This document shows, in pieces, positions 53,876-61,230 of a stretch of DNA of 64,000 bases. Position numbers and translations under genes: made by a program. Below the pieces are notes generated by a model that did not search any database, was not told where the DNA came from, and saw only the letters and a program-made list of their open reading frames with translations. Source of the stretch: Desulfosporosinus sp. HMP52 (GTDB lineage: Bacteria > Bacillota > Desulfitobacteriia > Desulfitobacteriales > Desulfitobacteriaceae). Position 1 is the stretch's first letter; each line of letters begins with the position of its first letter. The stretch covers positions 186,001 to 250,000 of the forward strand of contig NZ_JMGA01000018.1 of assembly GCF_000765145.1 (NCBI RefSeq), in the 5' to 3' direction.

Positions 53876-55311
53876 TGTTCAATATTACTACAGTGCTTAC
53901 GCCTGAAATTGCGCTGGCCGTGCTATCCTTGAGTTTGTTGGCCATTGGACTGCTGATTCCTGCCGGTGCCCGTAAAGGCATGATGCCTCTCACTGTTTTC
54001 TCCTTAATGGGGGTACTTGGCTATACCCTGTATGACTTCTTCTATGGACCGGAAGCAGCTTTCTTAGGCGGGCTTTATATGCACGATCAGTTCGCGGTCT
54101 ACTTCAAAATCCTGTTCTTAGCTGCGGCACTGCTTGTGGTACTCTCTTCAGGGGGGTATGTGCAGAAATTGCCCAAACATCGGGGAGAGTTCTATTCCTT
54201 GCTTTTAATGGCGACTTTAGGCATGATGCTTATGGCCGGAGCAGGCGAACTGATCACCATGTATGTAGGTTTAGAGCTAATGACGATTTCCTTTTACATC
54301 CTTGTAGCTTATTTGGCAGAGGATGCACGCTCCTCTGAAGCTGGTGTCAAGTACCTCATTCTCGGTGCCACTTCATCAGCTATACTGCTTTACGGAATCA
54401 GTCTCATATACGGCTTAACGGGATCCACAGAACTGTTGGAGATTGCCAGTAAACTTAGTGGAAACCTAACCCCTGCTTCCCTCTTGGCTACGGTTTTCAT
54501 ATTGGCAGGTTTGGGCTTCAAGATCTCTCTTGTACCTTTCCACCTGTGGTCACCGGATATTTATGAAGGTGCCCCGACACCGGTTACAGCTTTCTTGGCT
54601 ATAGCTTCAAAAGCAGCGGCCTTCGCAGTCCTGATTCGTGTCTACCTATTAACGATGAACAGTCAAACTTTTTCGGCCACAGGACAAACACTCTTATTCG
54701 TTCTGGCCGCGATTACAATGATTGTTGGTAACTTAATTGCGATTCCTCAAACCAACATTAAACGCTTATTAGCCTTTTCCAGTATCGCTCAGGCTGGTTA
54801 TCTAATGGTTGGTATTATTGCCGGGGGAATCTCAGGAATCAAAGGGGTTATCTTCTATGCCATGATTTATGTCTTCGCTAATATGGGGGCCTTTGCGGTA
54901 GCAACTCTTGTGGCAGAGAAACAAGGCAGCAGTGAGATCAAGGATTTGGCTGGTTTCTGGCATCGTTCTCCCTTGGCAACCGTTGTCATGACAGCCTCCT
55001 TGCTATCTTTAGCGGGAATTCCACCTCTTGCCGGCTTCGTAGGGAAATTCTACCTCTTCTCAGCTGCCATGGACCAAGGAAATGTAGCCATTGCTTATAT
55101 CGGCTTCGTTATGAGCATGATCTCTGTGTACTATTATCTCTCGGTTGTCAAAGTTATGTTCCTTGCTGAAGGGGACGGCCTGCCAGAGGTTCCAGTGCAT
55201 GGAGCGATGAAGTTTACGATGGTCTTCACTATGCTGATAACAATTGCCATCGGTCTTTACCCAACTCCTCTTGCTAAGATGGCAATTGCTGCAGCCCAAA
55301 GCCTATTTTAA
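53875..55311 (+). CDS. nuoN: NADH-quinone oxidoreductase subunit N
   Basis: A 478-residue third antiporter-like subunit: MYVGLELMTISFYILVAY, VPFHLWSPDIYEGAPTPV and TNIKRLLAFSSIAQAGYL. It ends the operon at a strong terminator. NuoE, NuoF and NuoG are not encoded before, within or after the cluster in this window. Confidence 0.95.
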   Translation: MFNITTVLTPEIALAVLSLSLLAIGLLIPAGARKGMMPLTVFSLMGVLGYTLYDFFYGPEAAFLGGLYMHDQFAVYFKILFLAAALLVVLSSGGYVQKLPKHRGEFYSLLLMATLGMMLMAGAGELITMYVGLELMTISFYILVAYLAEDARSSEAGVKYLILGATSSAILLYGISLIYGLTGSTELLEIASKLSGNLTPASLLATVFILAGLGFKISLVPFHLWSPDIYEGAPTPVTAFLAIASKAAAFAVLIRVYLLTMNSQTFSATGQTLLFVLAAITMIVGNLIAIPQTNIKRLLAFSSIAQAGYLMVGIIAGGISGIKGVIFYAMIYVFANMGAFAVATLVAEKQGSSEIKDLAGFWHRSPLATVVMTASLLSLAGIPPLAGFVGKFYLFSAAMDQGNVAIAYIGFVMSMISVYYYLSVVKVMFLAEGDGLPEVPVHGAMKFTMVFTMLITIAIGLYPTPLAKMAIAAAQSLF

Positions 55312-55335
55312 TTTAAAAAGTTTATTATAATCATT

Positions 55336-55370
55336 AAAGAGATTCTCAGTTTTTACTGAGAATCTCTTTT
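55336..55370 (+). terminator. Terminator of the nuo operon
   Basis: AAAGAGATTCTCAG-TTTTTA-CTGAGAATCTCTTTT: a 14-bp stem with a T-run within the right arm. Confidence 0.9.
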
Positions 55371-55527
55371 GCAAGGGGTTAAGTTTTATACGTTACAGCT
55401 AACTTGACGGCTTTTAGGGGAATATCAAATGTGCCAATTAGTAAAATGACCTATCTGATATTTTCAAGAGAAGCTAACAAGTGCTGGATCTAATGTGCGA
55501 CAGGCGTTGGGAAAGGAGTTTTTCCTG

Positions 55528-55881
55528 GTGGAGAGTAAACAATCTCTAGGGAAATCCGGCGAAGAGTTTGCATCTCGTTTCGTAACCGAATCTGGCTTAA
55601 GAATAATTGCCCGAAATTATCGATGTCCAAAAGGGGAAATGGATATAATTGCCCGTGATGGAGAAGTACTAGTATTTATAGAAGTTCGAACCCGCCGGTC
55701 GTCGTTTCGAGGATGGGGTGAAGAGAGTATTACTCCGAGAAAAGTTCAGCGCATACAGACTGTAGCATCTTATTATCTGCTTCAGCAAGGCTACCCCAAC
55801 TGGCCATCTATAAGATTCGACGTAATTGCTATTCGATGGATTGGAGACATGCCAGAGATTAATTGGATTAAATCGATATAA
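55528..55881 (+). CDS. yraN: UPF0102 protein YraN, nuclease-like
   Basis: A 117-residue PD-(D/E)XK-fold protein. GKSGEEFASRFV, GEMDIIARDGEVLVFIEVRTR (Asp, Glu-X-Arg in place of Glu-X-Lys) and KVQRIQTVASYYL match the family, whose role is unproven. GTG 55528 is preferred (AAAGGAG upstream); a longer frame from 55495 lacks a site. In relatives it sits between rnhB and comM; here it is split from both by other genes. Confidence 0.85.
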   Translation: MESKQSLGKSGEEFASRFVTESGLRIIARNYRCPKGEMDIIARDGEVLVFIEVRTRRSSFRGWGEESITPRKVQRIQTVASYYLLQQGYPNWPSIRFDVIAIRWIGDMPEINWIKSI

Positions 55882-55923
55882 TACATAGTTTTATCACACA
55901 AAATTCACGGATACATGTTAAAC

Positions 55924-55952
55924 TTGAGTTAAGTAGGATATTAAACTACAAT
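55924..55952 (+). promoter_or_regulatory. SigA-type promoter of the two-component system
   Basis: TTGAGT (55924-55929), 17 bp, TACAAT (55947-55952), 25 bp before the response-regulator start. Confidence 0.7.
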
Positions 55953-55977
55953 CGGTCAACCAAAGGGGAGTAGCAAA

Positions 55978-56667
55978 TTGGATCCGATTTTAATCGTAGA
56001 TGATGAAGAAAAAATCAGAAGCTTAGTTAGACTATATCTTGAGCGCGAAGGTTTTGTTGTTGACGAGGCGGAGGACGGCCGGATTGCACTGGAAAAATTT
56101 CGGGCAGGTAATTATTCACTTTTGATCGTAGACCTTATGATGCCTGATATAGACGGATGGCGTGTTTGTCGTGAGGTTCGAGAAAGCTCTGGACTTCCTA
56201 TTATTATGCTGACAGCAAGGGGAGAAGAATTTGACAGAGTTCTTGGTCTTGAACTTGGGGCGGATGATTATCTTGTCAAGCCATTTAGCACTAAGGAATT
56301 AGTGGCCAGAGTCAAAGCTCTCTTACGACGATCTAGAGGACAACTCCAGCCTGTGTCTTCGGAGATAACGGCAGGTTTACTTTGCATCGATAAGGAGAGG
56401 CATCGTGTATGCATTGGTGAGGAGGTTGTTAATTTGACCCCCTTAGAATTTGACTTGCTATATTTCTTGGCCAAGAACAGAGGACGGGTTTTCTCACGGG
56501 AGCAGCTTATGGAGACAGTCTGGGGATATGATTTTTATGGGGATGCCCGAACTGTTGATACACATGTCAAAAAACTTAGAGAGAAACTTAACCATCCAAG
56601 TGTTAAAGGGATGATAGTTACTGTATGGGGTGTGGGATATAAATTTGATCCTGATCAGGTTCACTAA
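55978..56667 (+). CDS. OmpR/PhoB-family response regulator
   Basis: A 229-residue regulator. The receiver domain has the acidic pocket Asp8-Asp9, phosphoacceptor Asp52 (VDLMMPD), Thr in MLTA and Lys in VKPFS. The winged-helix DNA-binding domain covers about 130-225 (NLTPLEFDLLYFLA to VWGVGYKFD). The start is TTG 55978 after AAGGGGAG. The sensor kinase follows directly. The regulated genes cannot be inferred from the sequence. Confidence 0.92.
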   Translation: MDPILIVDDEEKIRSLVRLYLEREGFVVDEAEDGRIALEKFRAGNYSLLIVDLMMPDIDGWRVCREVRESSGLPIIMLTARGEEFDRVLGLELGADDYLVKPFSTKELVARVKALLRRSRGQLQPVSSEITAGLLCIDKERHRVCIGEEVVNLTPLEFDLLYFLAKNRGRVFSREQLMETVWGYDFYGDARTVDTHVKKLREKLNHPSVKGMIVTVWGVGYKFDPDQVH

Positions 56668-58485
56668 ATGATGATTATGAGAAGGCATCATTCATGGTCG
56701 ATTTCTATAAAACTATGGTTTGCTATGACGCTATTAATTTTAGCTGTCTTAGGTGGATTAGGGTTTACCCTCACTTGGTTATTTGGAGATTTTTATCTTC
56801 AGCAGAAGTTAAATTCCCTGCGCTCGGAAGCTGTAGAAATATCAGCACAGCTGGCTTCCGTCCCAAACTGGAGCGGCCGGCTTAATTTGTTAGAATCTCT
56901 TAAGCTTACATCGGGAACTCAATTGGTTCTCCTTGACCCTCAAGGGAATATTATCGTATTGGCAGGATCAATATCCCAGAAAGGTTCCCAGAACACAATA
57001 GAATGGTACCCTAAGAGTCTATTGGGAGGATCTCTAAACGGCTTGTCTAGGGATTTGCGCCCATCTGATTTTTTTACCGAGAACTACCTAGATCAGGTGC
57101 TGTCAGGTCAAACAATCTCGATCAAAGCCTTGCCTATTAATGGTGGTGCCCAGGCTATGTTGCTGGCTGCCACCCCTGTAGGACTAAACCCCGTTAAAGG
57201 AGTCGTGCTCTTAGGGAGCTCTCCAATCCCCATTCAAGAGAGCATTGCAACTTTTAGACGCTTAATTCTCTATGCATCTTTAATAGCGGTTTTCCTGGCT
57301 ACGGTGGTTAGTTTGATTTTTGCTCAGCATGTTACGCGTCCCCTCGGTTTAATGCAGCGAGGAGCGTCAAGAATGGCCAAAGGAGATTTCTTGCCTATTC
57401 AAGGTGTGACGAGTAAAGATGAAATCGGGGAGTTAGCAGAGGCCTTGAATTGGATGGGAGAGAGCCTGAAAAATCATATGGCTTGGCTTTCTCAAGAGAA
57501 GAACTTACTTCAGGGAATCGTGGAAAGTATCAGTGATGCTGTCGTAATGTTGAGTATAGACGGCTCAATACTATATGCGAATGATTCTGCTAAGGCTTTA
57601 TGGCAAGAAAATGAGATAGTAGTTCAGGAACGAAAAACTCAGATTGTAACCATTCTTCAAGCTATGGCAGTACGTGAGAATCAAGCTGAAAATTTCGAAG
57701 TAGTTACAATAGGAATTCAAGTGCTACAGATTGTTATGGCGCCGATGTCCGAAAATGAAGGAATTCGGGGGCATGTAGCAGTGCTTAGAGATGTTACAGC
57801 TTCTCTAAGGGCAGAAAAAAACCGGCGCGAATTTTTAGCTAGTGTGACACATGAACTAAGGACACCGCTGCATTTAATTCAAGGTTATTTGGAAGCGATC
57901 CAAGACGAGGTGATACCAAAAGATCAAAGTGAAGAATATATTGACCTCGTTCTTGAAGAAGCTAAACGATTGGCTCGTTTAGTCCAGGAGTTACAAGAAA
58001 TTAACTGGCTCGAACGGGGACAGGTTATGCAGCCGACGGCCATAAACATGGAGAACTTTATGTTAGAATTGGATCATCGTTTTCAAGGCAGAGCACAAGA
58101 ATTGGGTGTCAAACTAGAGGTTTCCAAAGGATTTGGAGAACTGTATGCAGATCAGGATCGTCTCTTACAAGTTTTTATTAATCTTTTAGATAATGCTTTG
58201 AGTCATACCCCCAGCGGAAAAACGGTTAGAGTTTTTATGTTGGAAGAGCAAAATGAAATGCGTATGGTAGTCCAAGATGAAGGAGAAGGAATTCCCAAAG
58301 AAGCTTTGCCCTACATTTTCGATCGTTTCTTTAGAGTCAATAAAGCTAGGACTCGAAAGGACGGAGGTATGGGGTTAGGTCTGGCTATCGTTCGTCAAAT
58401 CGTAGAAGCTCATGGAGGCAACGTCCGAGTGGAAAGTGACATGGGAAGAGGGACTGCCTTTTGGATTTCTCTTCCCCGGTTATGA
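56668..58485 (+). CDS. Membrane sensor histidine kinase (PhoR/WalK-like domain order)
   Basis: A 605-residue kinase. Membrane helices at about 14-38 and 198-219 flank a roughly 160-residue extracellular sensor domain. HAMP (about 220-272), a PAS domain (about 280-380), HisKA with phosphorylated His395 in SVTHELRTP, and an ATPase domain with NLLDNALSH, DEGEGIP and GMGLGLAIV follow. The ATG directly follows the regulator stop, and two more ATG codons follow within ten bases. The signal is unknown. Confidence 0.92.
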   Translation: MMIMRRHHSWSISIKLWFAMTLLILAVLGGLGFTLTWLFGDFYLQQKLNSLRSEAVEISAQLASVPNWSGRLNLLESLKLTSGTQLVLLDPQGNIIVLAGSISQKGSQNTIEWYPKSLLGGSLNGLSRDLRPSDFFTENYLDQVLSGQTISIKALPINGGAQAMLLAATPVGLNPVKGVVLLGSSPIPIQESIATFRRLILYASLIAVFLATVVSLIFAQHVTRPLGLMQRGASRMAKGDFLPIQGVTSKDEIGELAEALNWMGESLKNHMAWLSQEKNLLQGIVESISDAVVMLSIDGSILYANDSAKALWQENEIVVQERKTQIVTILQAMAVRENQAENFEVVTIGIQVLQIVMAPMSENEGIRGHVAVLRDVTASLRAEKNRREFLASVTHELRTPLHLIQGYLEAIQDEVIPKDQSEEYIDLVLEEAKRLARLVQELQEINWLERGQVMQPTAINMENFMLELDHRFQGRAQELGVKLEVSKGFGELYADQDRLLQVFINLLDNALSHTPSGKTVRVFMLEEQNEMRMVVQDEGEGIPKEALPYIFDRFFRVNKARTRKDGGMGLGLAIVRQIVEAHGGNVRVESDMGRGTAFWISLPRL

Positions 58486-58529
58486 TTGAATAAGAATTTG
58501 TCCTAGGGGTTGCCATCTAAAGGCAATTA

Positions 58530-58578
58530 AGCATGTCCCAGAATCGTCACGTCAACGTTTACGATTCTGGGACATGCT
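58530..58578. repeat. Perfect 18-bp hairpin, first of a pair
   Basis: AGCATGTCCCAGAATCGT (58530-58547) and its exact reverse complement (58561-58578) around a 13-nt loop that contains ACGT twice. No U-tract follows, so it is not a standard terminator. It shares a TGTC-CA-AAT core with the next hairpin, as paired transposon ends might. Confidence 0.8.
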
Positions 58579-58648
58579 GTGAATGAGGTTTTGTTTTTGC
58601 CTTCAAATTAGGGTCTATCATTGTACAACAATATTATTCACATACACT

Positions 58649-58703
58649 AAGGCTGTCTCATAATGAATGTCTGAGGACTCTCATTATGAGACAGCCTTTT
58701 TCT
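58649..58703. repeat. Perfect 18-bp hairpin with T-run, second of a pair
   Basis: AAGGCTGTCTCATAATGA (58649-58666) and its exact reverse complement (58681-58698), 14-nt loop, followed by TTTTTCT. It could terminate transcription from the kinase operon. GGCTGTCTCATAAT also resembles insertion-sequence terminal repeats. No other content is seen in the 330-bp gap before comM. Confidence 0.8.
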
Positions 58704-58815
58704 AGATAGTATTTGGAATTATATTGCTATAAAGTTATTAATTGTTACTATATATTGAATAGGGAAGGAAAAAACAGAATAATCACGAACTTCTTTATAC
58801 AAGGAGGAGATCCGT

Positions 58816-60378
58816 ATGTTTGCTGCGGTTTATGGGATGACAGTCCTTGGTTTACAAGCTCATTTGATACGTGTTGAAGTTGACGTAGCGAATGGTCTTC
58901 CATGTTTTGACATTGTTGGCTTGCCAAATACAGCTGTTAGAGAGGCTAGAGATCGAGTTCGGTCTGCAATCCGTAACTCAGGCTATCAATTTCCATTTCA
59001 GCGGGTAACCGTCAATTTGGCTCCTGCCGATTTACGAAAAGAAGGCGCAGGACTTGATCTCCCGATTGCGATTGGAATTCTAGCTGCAACCCAACAGTGC
59101 TTATGTCCTTCAGTAAATCATTATGTTTTTTCCGGTGAATTATCCTTAGAAGGAACTCTCCGTCCTGTACCCGGTGTTTTGACTATGGCCATTACTTTAA
59201 ATCAAGAGTATTCCCACTTAGACTCTGATGAGGAGAGGAATTCAGAAGGGTTAGCTCTAATAATTCCCCCCGATAATTTAGCTGAAGCACGCTTAGTAAG
59301 TGCTGTCGAAACACATTGCTCTTCCACACTGTTGAATATAGTTATGGCGCTTGAAAACAAGATCAACTTTGAGGATGAACCAGTTGGTCATGGTCATCTG
59401 AATCAAACTGAAGAAAATACCACCAAACAAATAGACTGGTCTGATATTCATGGACAACAACATGTTAAACGTGCCTTGGAGATAGCTGCGGCGGGTGGTC
59501 ATAATACAATTCTCATTGGACCACCGGGATCAGGCAAGACTTTACTGGCAAAAGCTTACTCAGGGATACTTCCCCAGTTAAATGAGCAAGAGAGTATTGA
59601 GGTTACACAGCTTTATAGTGTTTGTGGGTTGTTAAATACTAATGGTTCTCTAGTGCGAAAACGACCATTTAGGAATCCTCATCATACAGTTACTAAAGCT
59701 GGTATGATTGGAGGAGGACGTAAGTTACGCCCGGGTGAGCTTAGCTTGGCAAATCATGGTGTATTGTTTTTAGATGAACTGCCGGAGTTCTCACGTGAAG
59801 TTTTAGAGTGCCTCCGGCAACCTCTAGAGGATCGGGAATTAACGATTACTCGGCAATCAGGAAGTATTACTTATCCAGCTCATGTAAGTGTTATAGCCAG
59901 CATGAATCCCTGTCCGTGTGGTTATTATGGCGATCAGGGGAAAGTCTGCCAGTGTACGCCTTTTCAAATACAAAACTATAGAGGTAGAATTTCAGGACCG
60001 CTTTTAGATCGATTTGACATACATATCGAAGTTCCCAGACTTAGTTTTTCGGAGTTGAGAACTAGCAATAACCAAGTATCTTCTCAAGTGATCAGGGAGC
60101 GAGTAATGGCAGCCCGCCAGCTTCAATGGAGTCGCCTGGGATCTACAAAAACCAATGCAGAAATGACTGCCAAAGAGTCTAAAGATCATACTCAACTAAC
60201 TTCCATTGGTGAGTCACTTTTGCAGAGGATTTTTGATGCTCAATATCTTAGTGGTCGTGCACATGACCGGATTTTAAAAGTTGCACGTACGATTGCTGAC
60301 CTGGATGGCAAGAGAGAGATTCTTCCAGAGCATTTAGCTGAGTCAATACAGTTGCGTTCATTGGATAAACGAATGTAA
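58816..60378 (+). CDS. comM: ComM/YifB Mg-chelatase-like AAA ATPase
   Basis: A 520-residue hexameric helicase-type ATPase linked to natural transformation and branch migration. An N-terminal Lon-like S16 domain (1-190: VDVANGLPCFDIVGLPNTAVREA) precedes Walker A GPPGSGKTLLA (about 235), Walker B VLFLDELPEF, and a Cys-rich zinc site in NPCPCGYYGD with two more Cys. AAGGAGGAG precedes the ATG. Its usual follower dprA is absent here. Confidence 0.94.
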   Translation: MFAAVYGMTVLGLQAHLIRVEVDVANGLPCFDIVGLPNTAVREARDRVRSAIRNSGYQFPFQRVTVNLAPADLRKEGAGLDLPIAIGILAATQQCLCPSVNHYVFSGELSLEGTLRPVPGVLTMAITLNQEYSHLDSDEERNSEGLALIIPPDNLAEARLVSAVETHCSSTLLNIVMALENKINFEDEPVGHGHLNQTEENTTKQIDWSDIHGQQHVKRALEIAAAGGHNTILIGPPGSGKTLLAKAYSGILPQLNEQESIEVTQLYSVCGLLNTNGSLVRKRPFRNPHHTVTKAGMIGGGRKLRPGELSLANHGVLFLDELPEFSREVLECLRQPLEDRELTITRQSGSITYPAHVSVIASMNPCPCGYYGDQGKVCQCTPFQIQNYRGRISGPLLDRFDIHIEVPRLSFSELRTSNNQVSSQVIRERVMAARQLQWSRLGSTKTNAEMTAKESKDHTQLTSIGESLLQRIFDAQYLSGRAHDRILKVARTIADLDGKREILPEHLAESIQLRSLDKRM

Positions 60379-60420
60379 TAGTCATTAGAAATTGGTACGG
60401 GATCAATTGGTTAAAAAACC

Positions 60421-60459
60421 AAAGAGGACGTTGTGTGAGTTTTTTCGCGCGTCCTCTTT
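60421..60459 (+). terminator. Hairpin after comM
   Basis: AAAGAGGACG and CGTCCTCTTT form a 10-bp stem 42 bases after the comM stop; a GGTT-AAAA-AACC mini-hairpin lies just before it. There is no proper U-tail beyond the stem, so it is a moderate terminator candidate. Confidence 0.6.
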
Positions 60460-60762
60460 ATGTTCGTGTAAGTAACAATCGTCTGTCACTTTCATTTACA
60501 GTATTAGTGGATAATTGTCGAACTTTTAAAGTATGTAACGAATTATTGTAGAAATATGTTGTCTAAAATAAGAGGAAAAAAGATAGATTTGTGGAACTAT
60601 TTAAATAATAAGATTACAAAATGAAAGTCTTTATTAGAAAGTATAATTTTCAAGAAAATGGTTAAGTTTAATGATTTCTGAGAGGAATGACCCAAGATCC
60701 GGAGCCCGGGGGGGCGATTTGTCAGAGGCTATTGACAACTTTATTTGCAAGGTTGGTGAAAT
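60460..60762. other. Gene-free gap before the PocR-domain gene
   Basis: A/T-rich and without an open frame. The only marked features are a G/C island, GAGCCCGGGGGGGCG (60702-60716), and an inverted repeat TTGTCA (60719-60724)/TGACAA (60733-60738) about 25 bases before the next start, which may be an operator. I could not fit a c-di-GMP riboswitch or a clear promoter. Confidence 0.45.
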
Positions 60763-61230
60763 ATGAAAAGCATGGAATACAAATTCACAGACTTTTTCGA
60801 TCTATCTGAAATCCAGAAGCTGCAGGATCTTTTTTCGGATGCGATGGGTGTAGCTTCACTCATAACGGAACCTGATGGAACCCCCATTACCGAACCCAGT
60901 GGCTTTTGTGGTTTATGTAACGAAATAAGAAAGACTGAAATAGGTCTTAGAAATTGCCTTATCTCGGATTCGATCATTGGAAGTCCTAATGAGGAAGGGC
61001 CGAATATCAAGCGATGTTTAAGTGGAGGACTGCTTGATGGAGGAGCAAGTATCATTGTTGGTGGTAAACACATTGCTAACTGGTTAATCGGTCAAATCGT
61101 TGATGACGAATGTGATATAAACCTAAATAATTATGCGGATTTGATAGGAATTAAGCGGAATATTTATGCAAAAGAATTAGGGCAAGTAAAGCGTATGAGC
61201 AAATCCCAGTTTGTAATTATTTGTATCTAA
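60763..61230 (+). CDS. PocR-type ligand-sensing domain (5' part of a frameshifted sensor gene)
   Basis: A 155-residue open frame matching the PocR sensory domain: FTDFFDLSEIQKLQDLFSDAMGVASLI, FCGLCNEIRKTEIGLRNCLISD with Cys, and GGLLDGGASIIVGGKHIANWLIGQ. PocR domains bind small molecules such as hydrocarbon derivatives or diols. The frame stops at 61228-61230 in the middle of the domain's last helix, while the overlapping next frame continues that helix as YLNAQMLSKYALKG. One extra T in ATTATTTG at 61217-61223 would join both. It is therefore probably not an independent gene. Confidence 0.8.
   Translation: MKSMEYKFTDFFDLSEIQKLQDLFSDAMGVASLITEPDGTPITEPSGFCGLCNEIRKTEIGLRNCLISDSIIGSPNEEGPNIKRCLSGGLLDGGASIIVGGKHIANWLIGQIVDDECDINLNNYADLIGIKRNIYAKELGQVKRMSKSQFVIICI

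Noticed and set aside
60663-60762. Cyclic-di-GMP riboswitch before the PocR/GGDEF gene
   Set aside because: The G-rich island and TTGTCA/TGACAA repeat do not contain the conserved GEMM core elements.
61210-61230. Programmed -1 frameshift at the PocR break
   Set aside because: No X-XXY-YYZ slippery heptamer in the right frame and no obvious downstream stem; mutation or sequence error is simpler.
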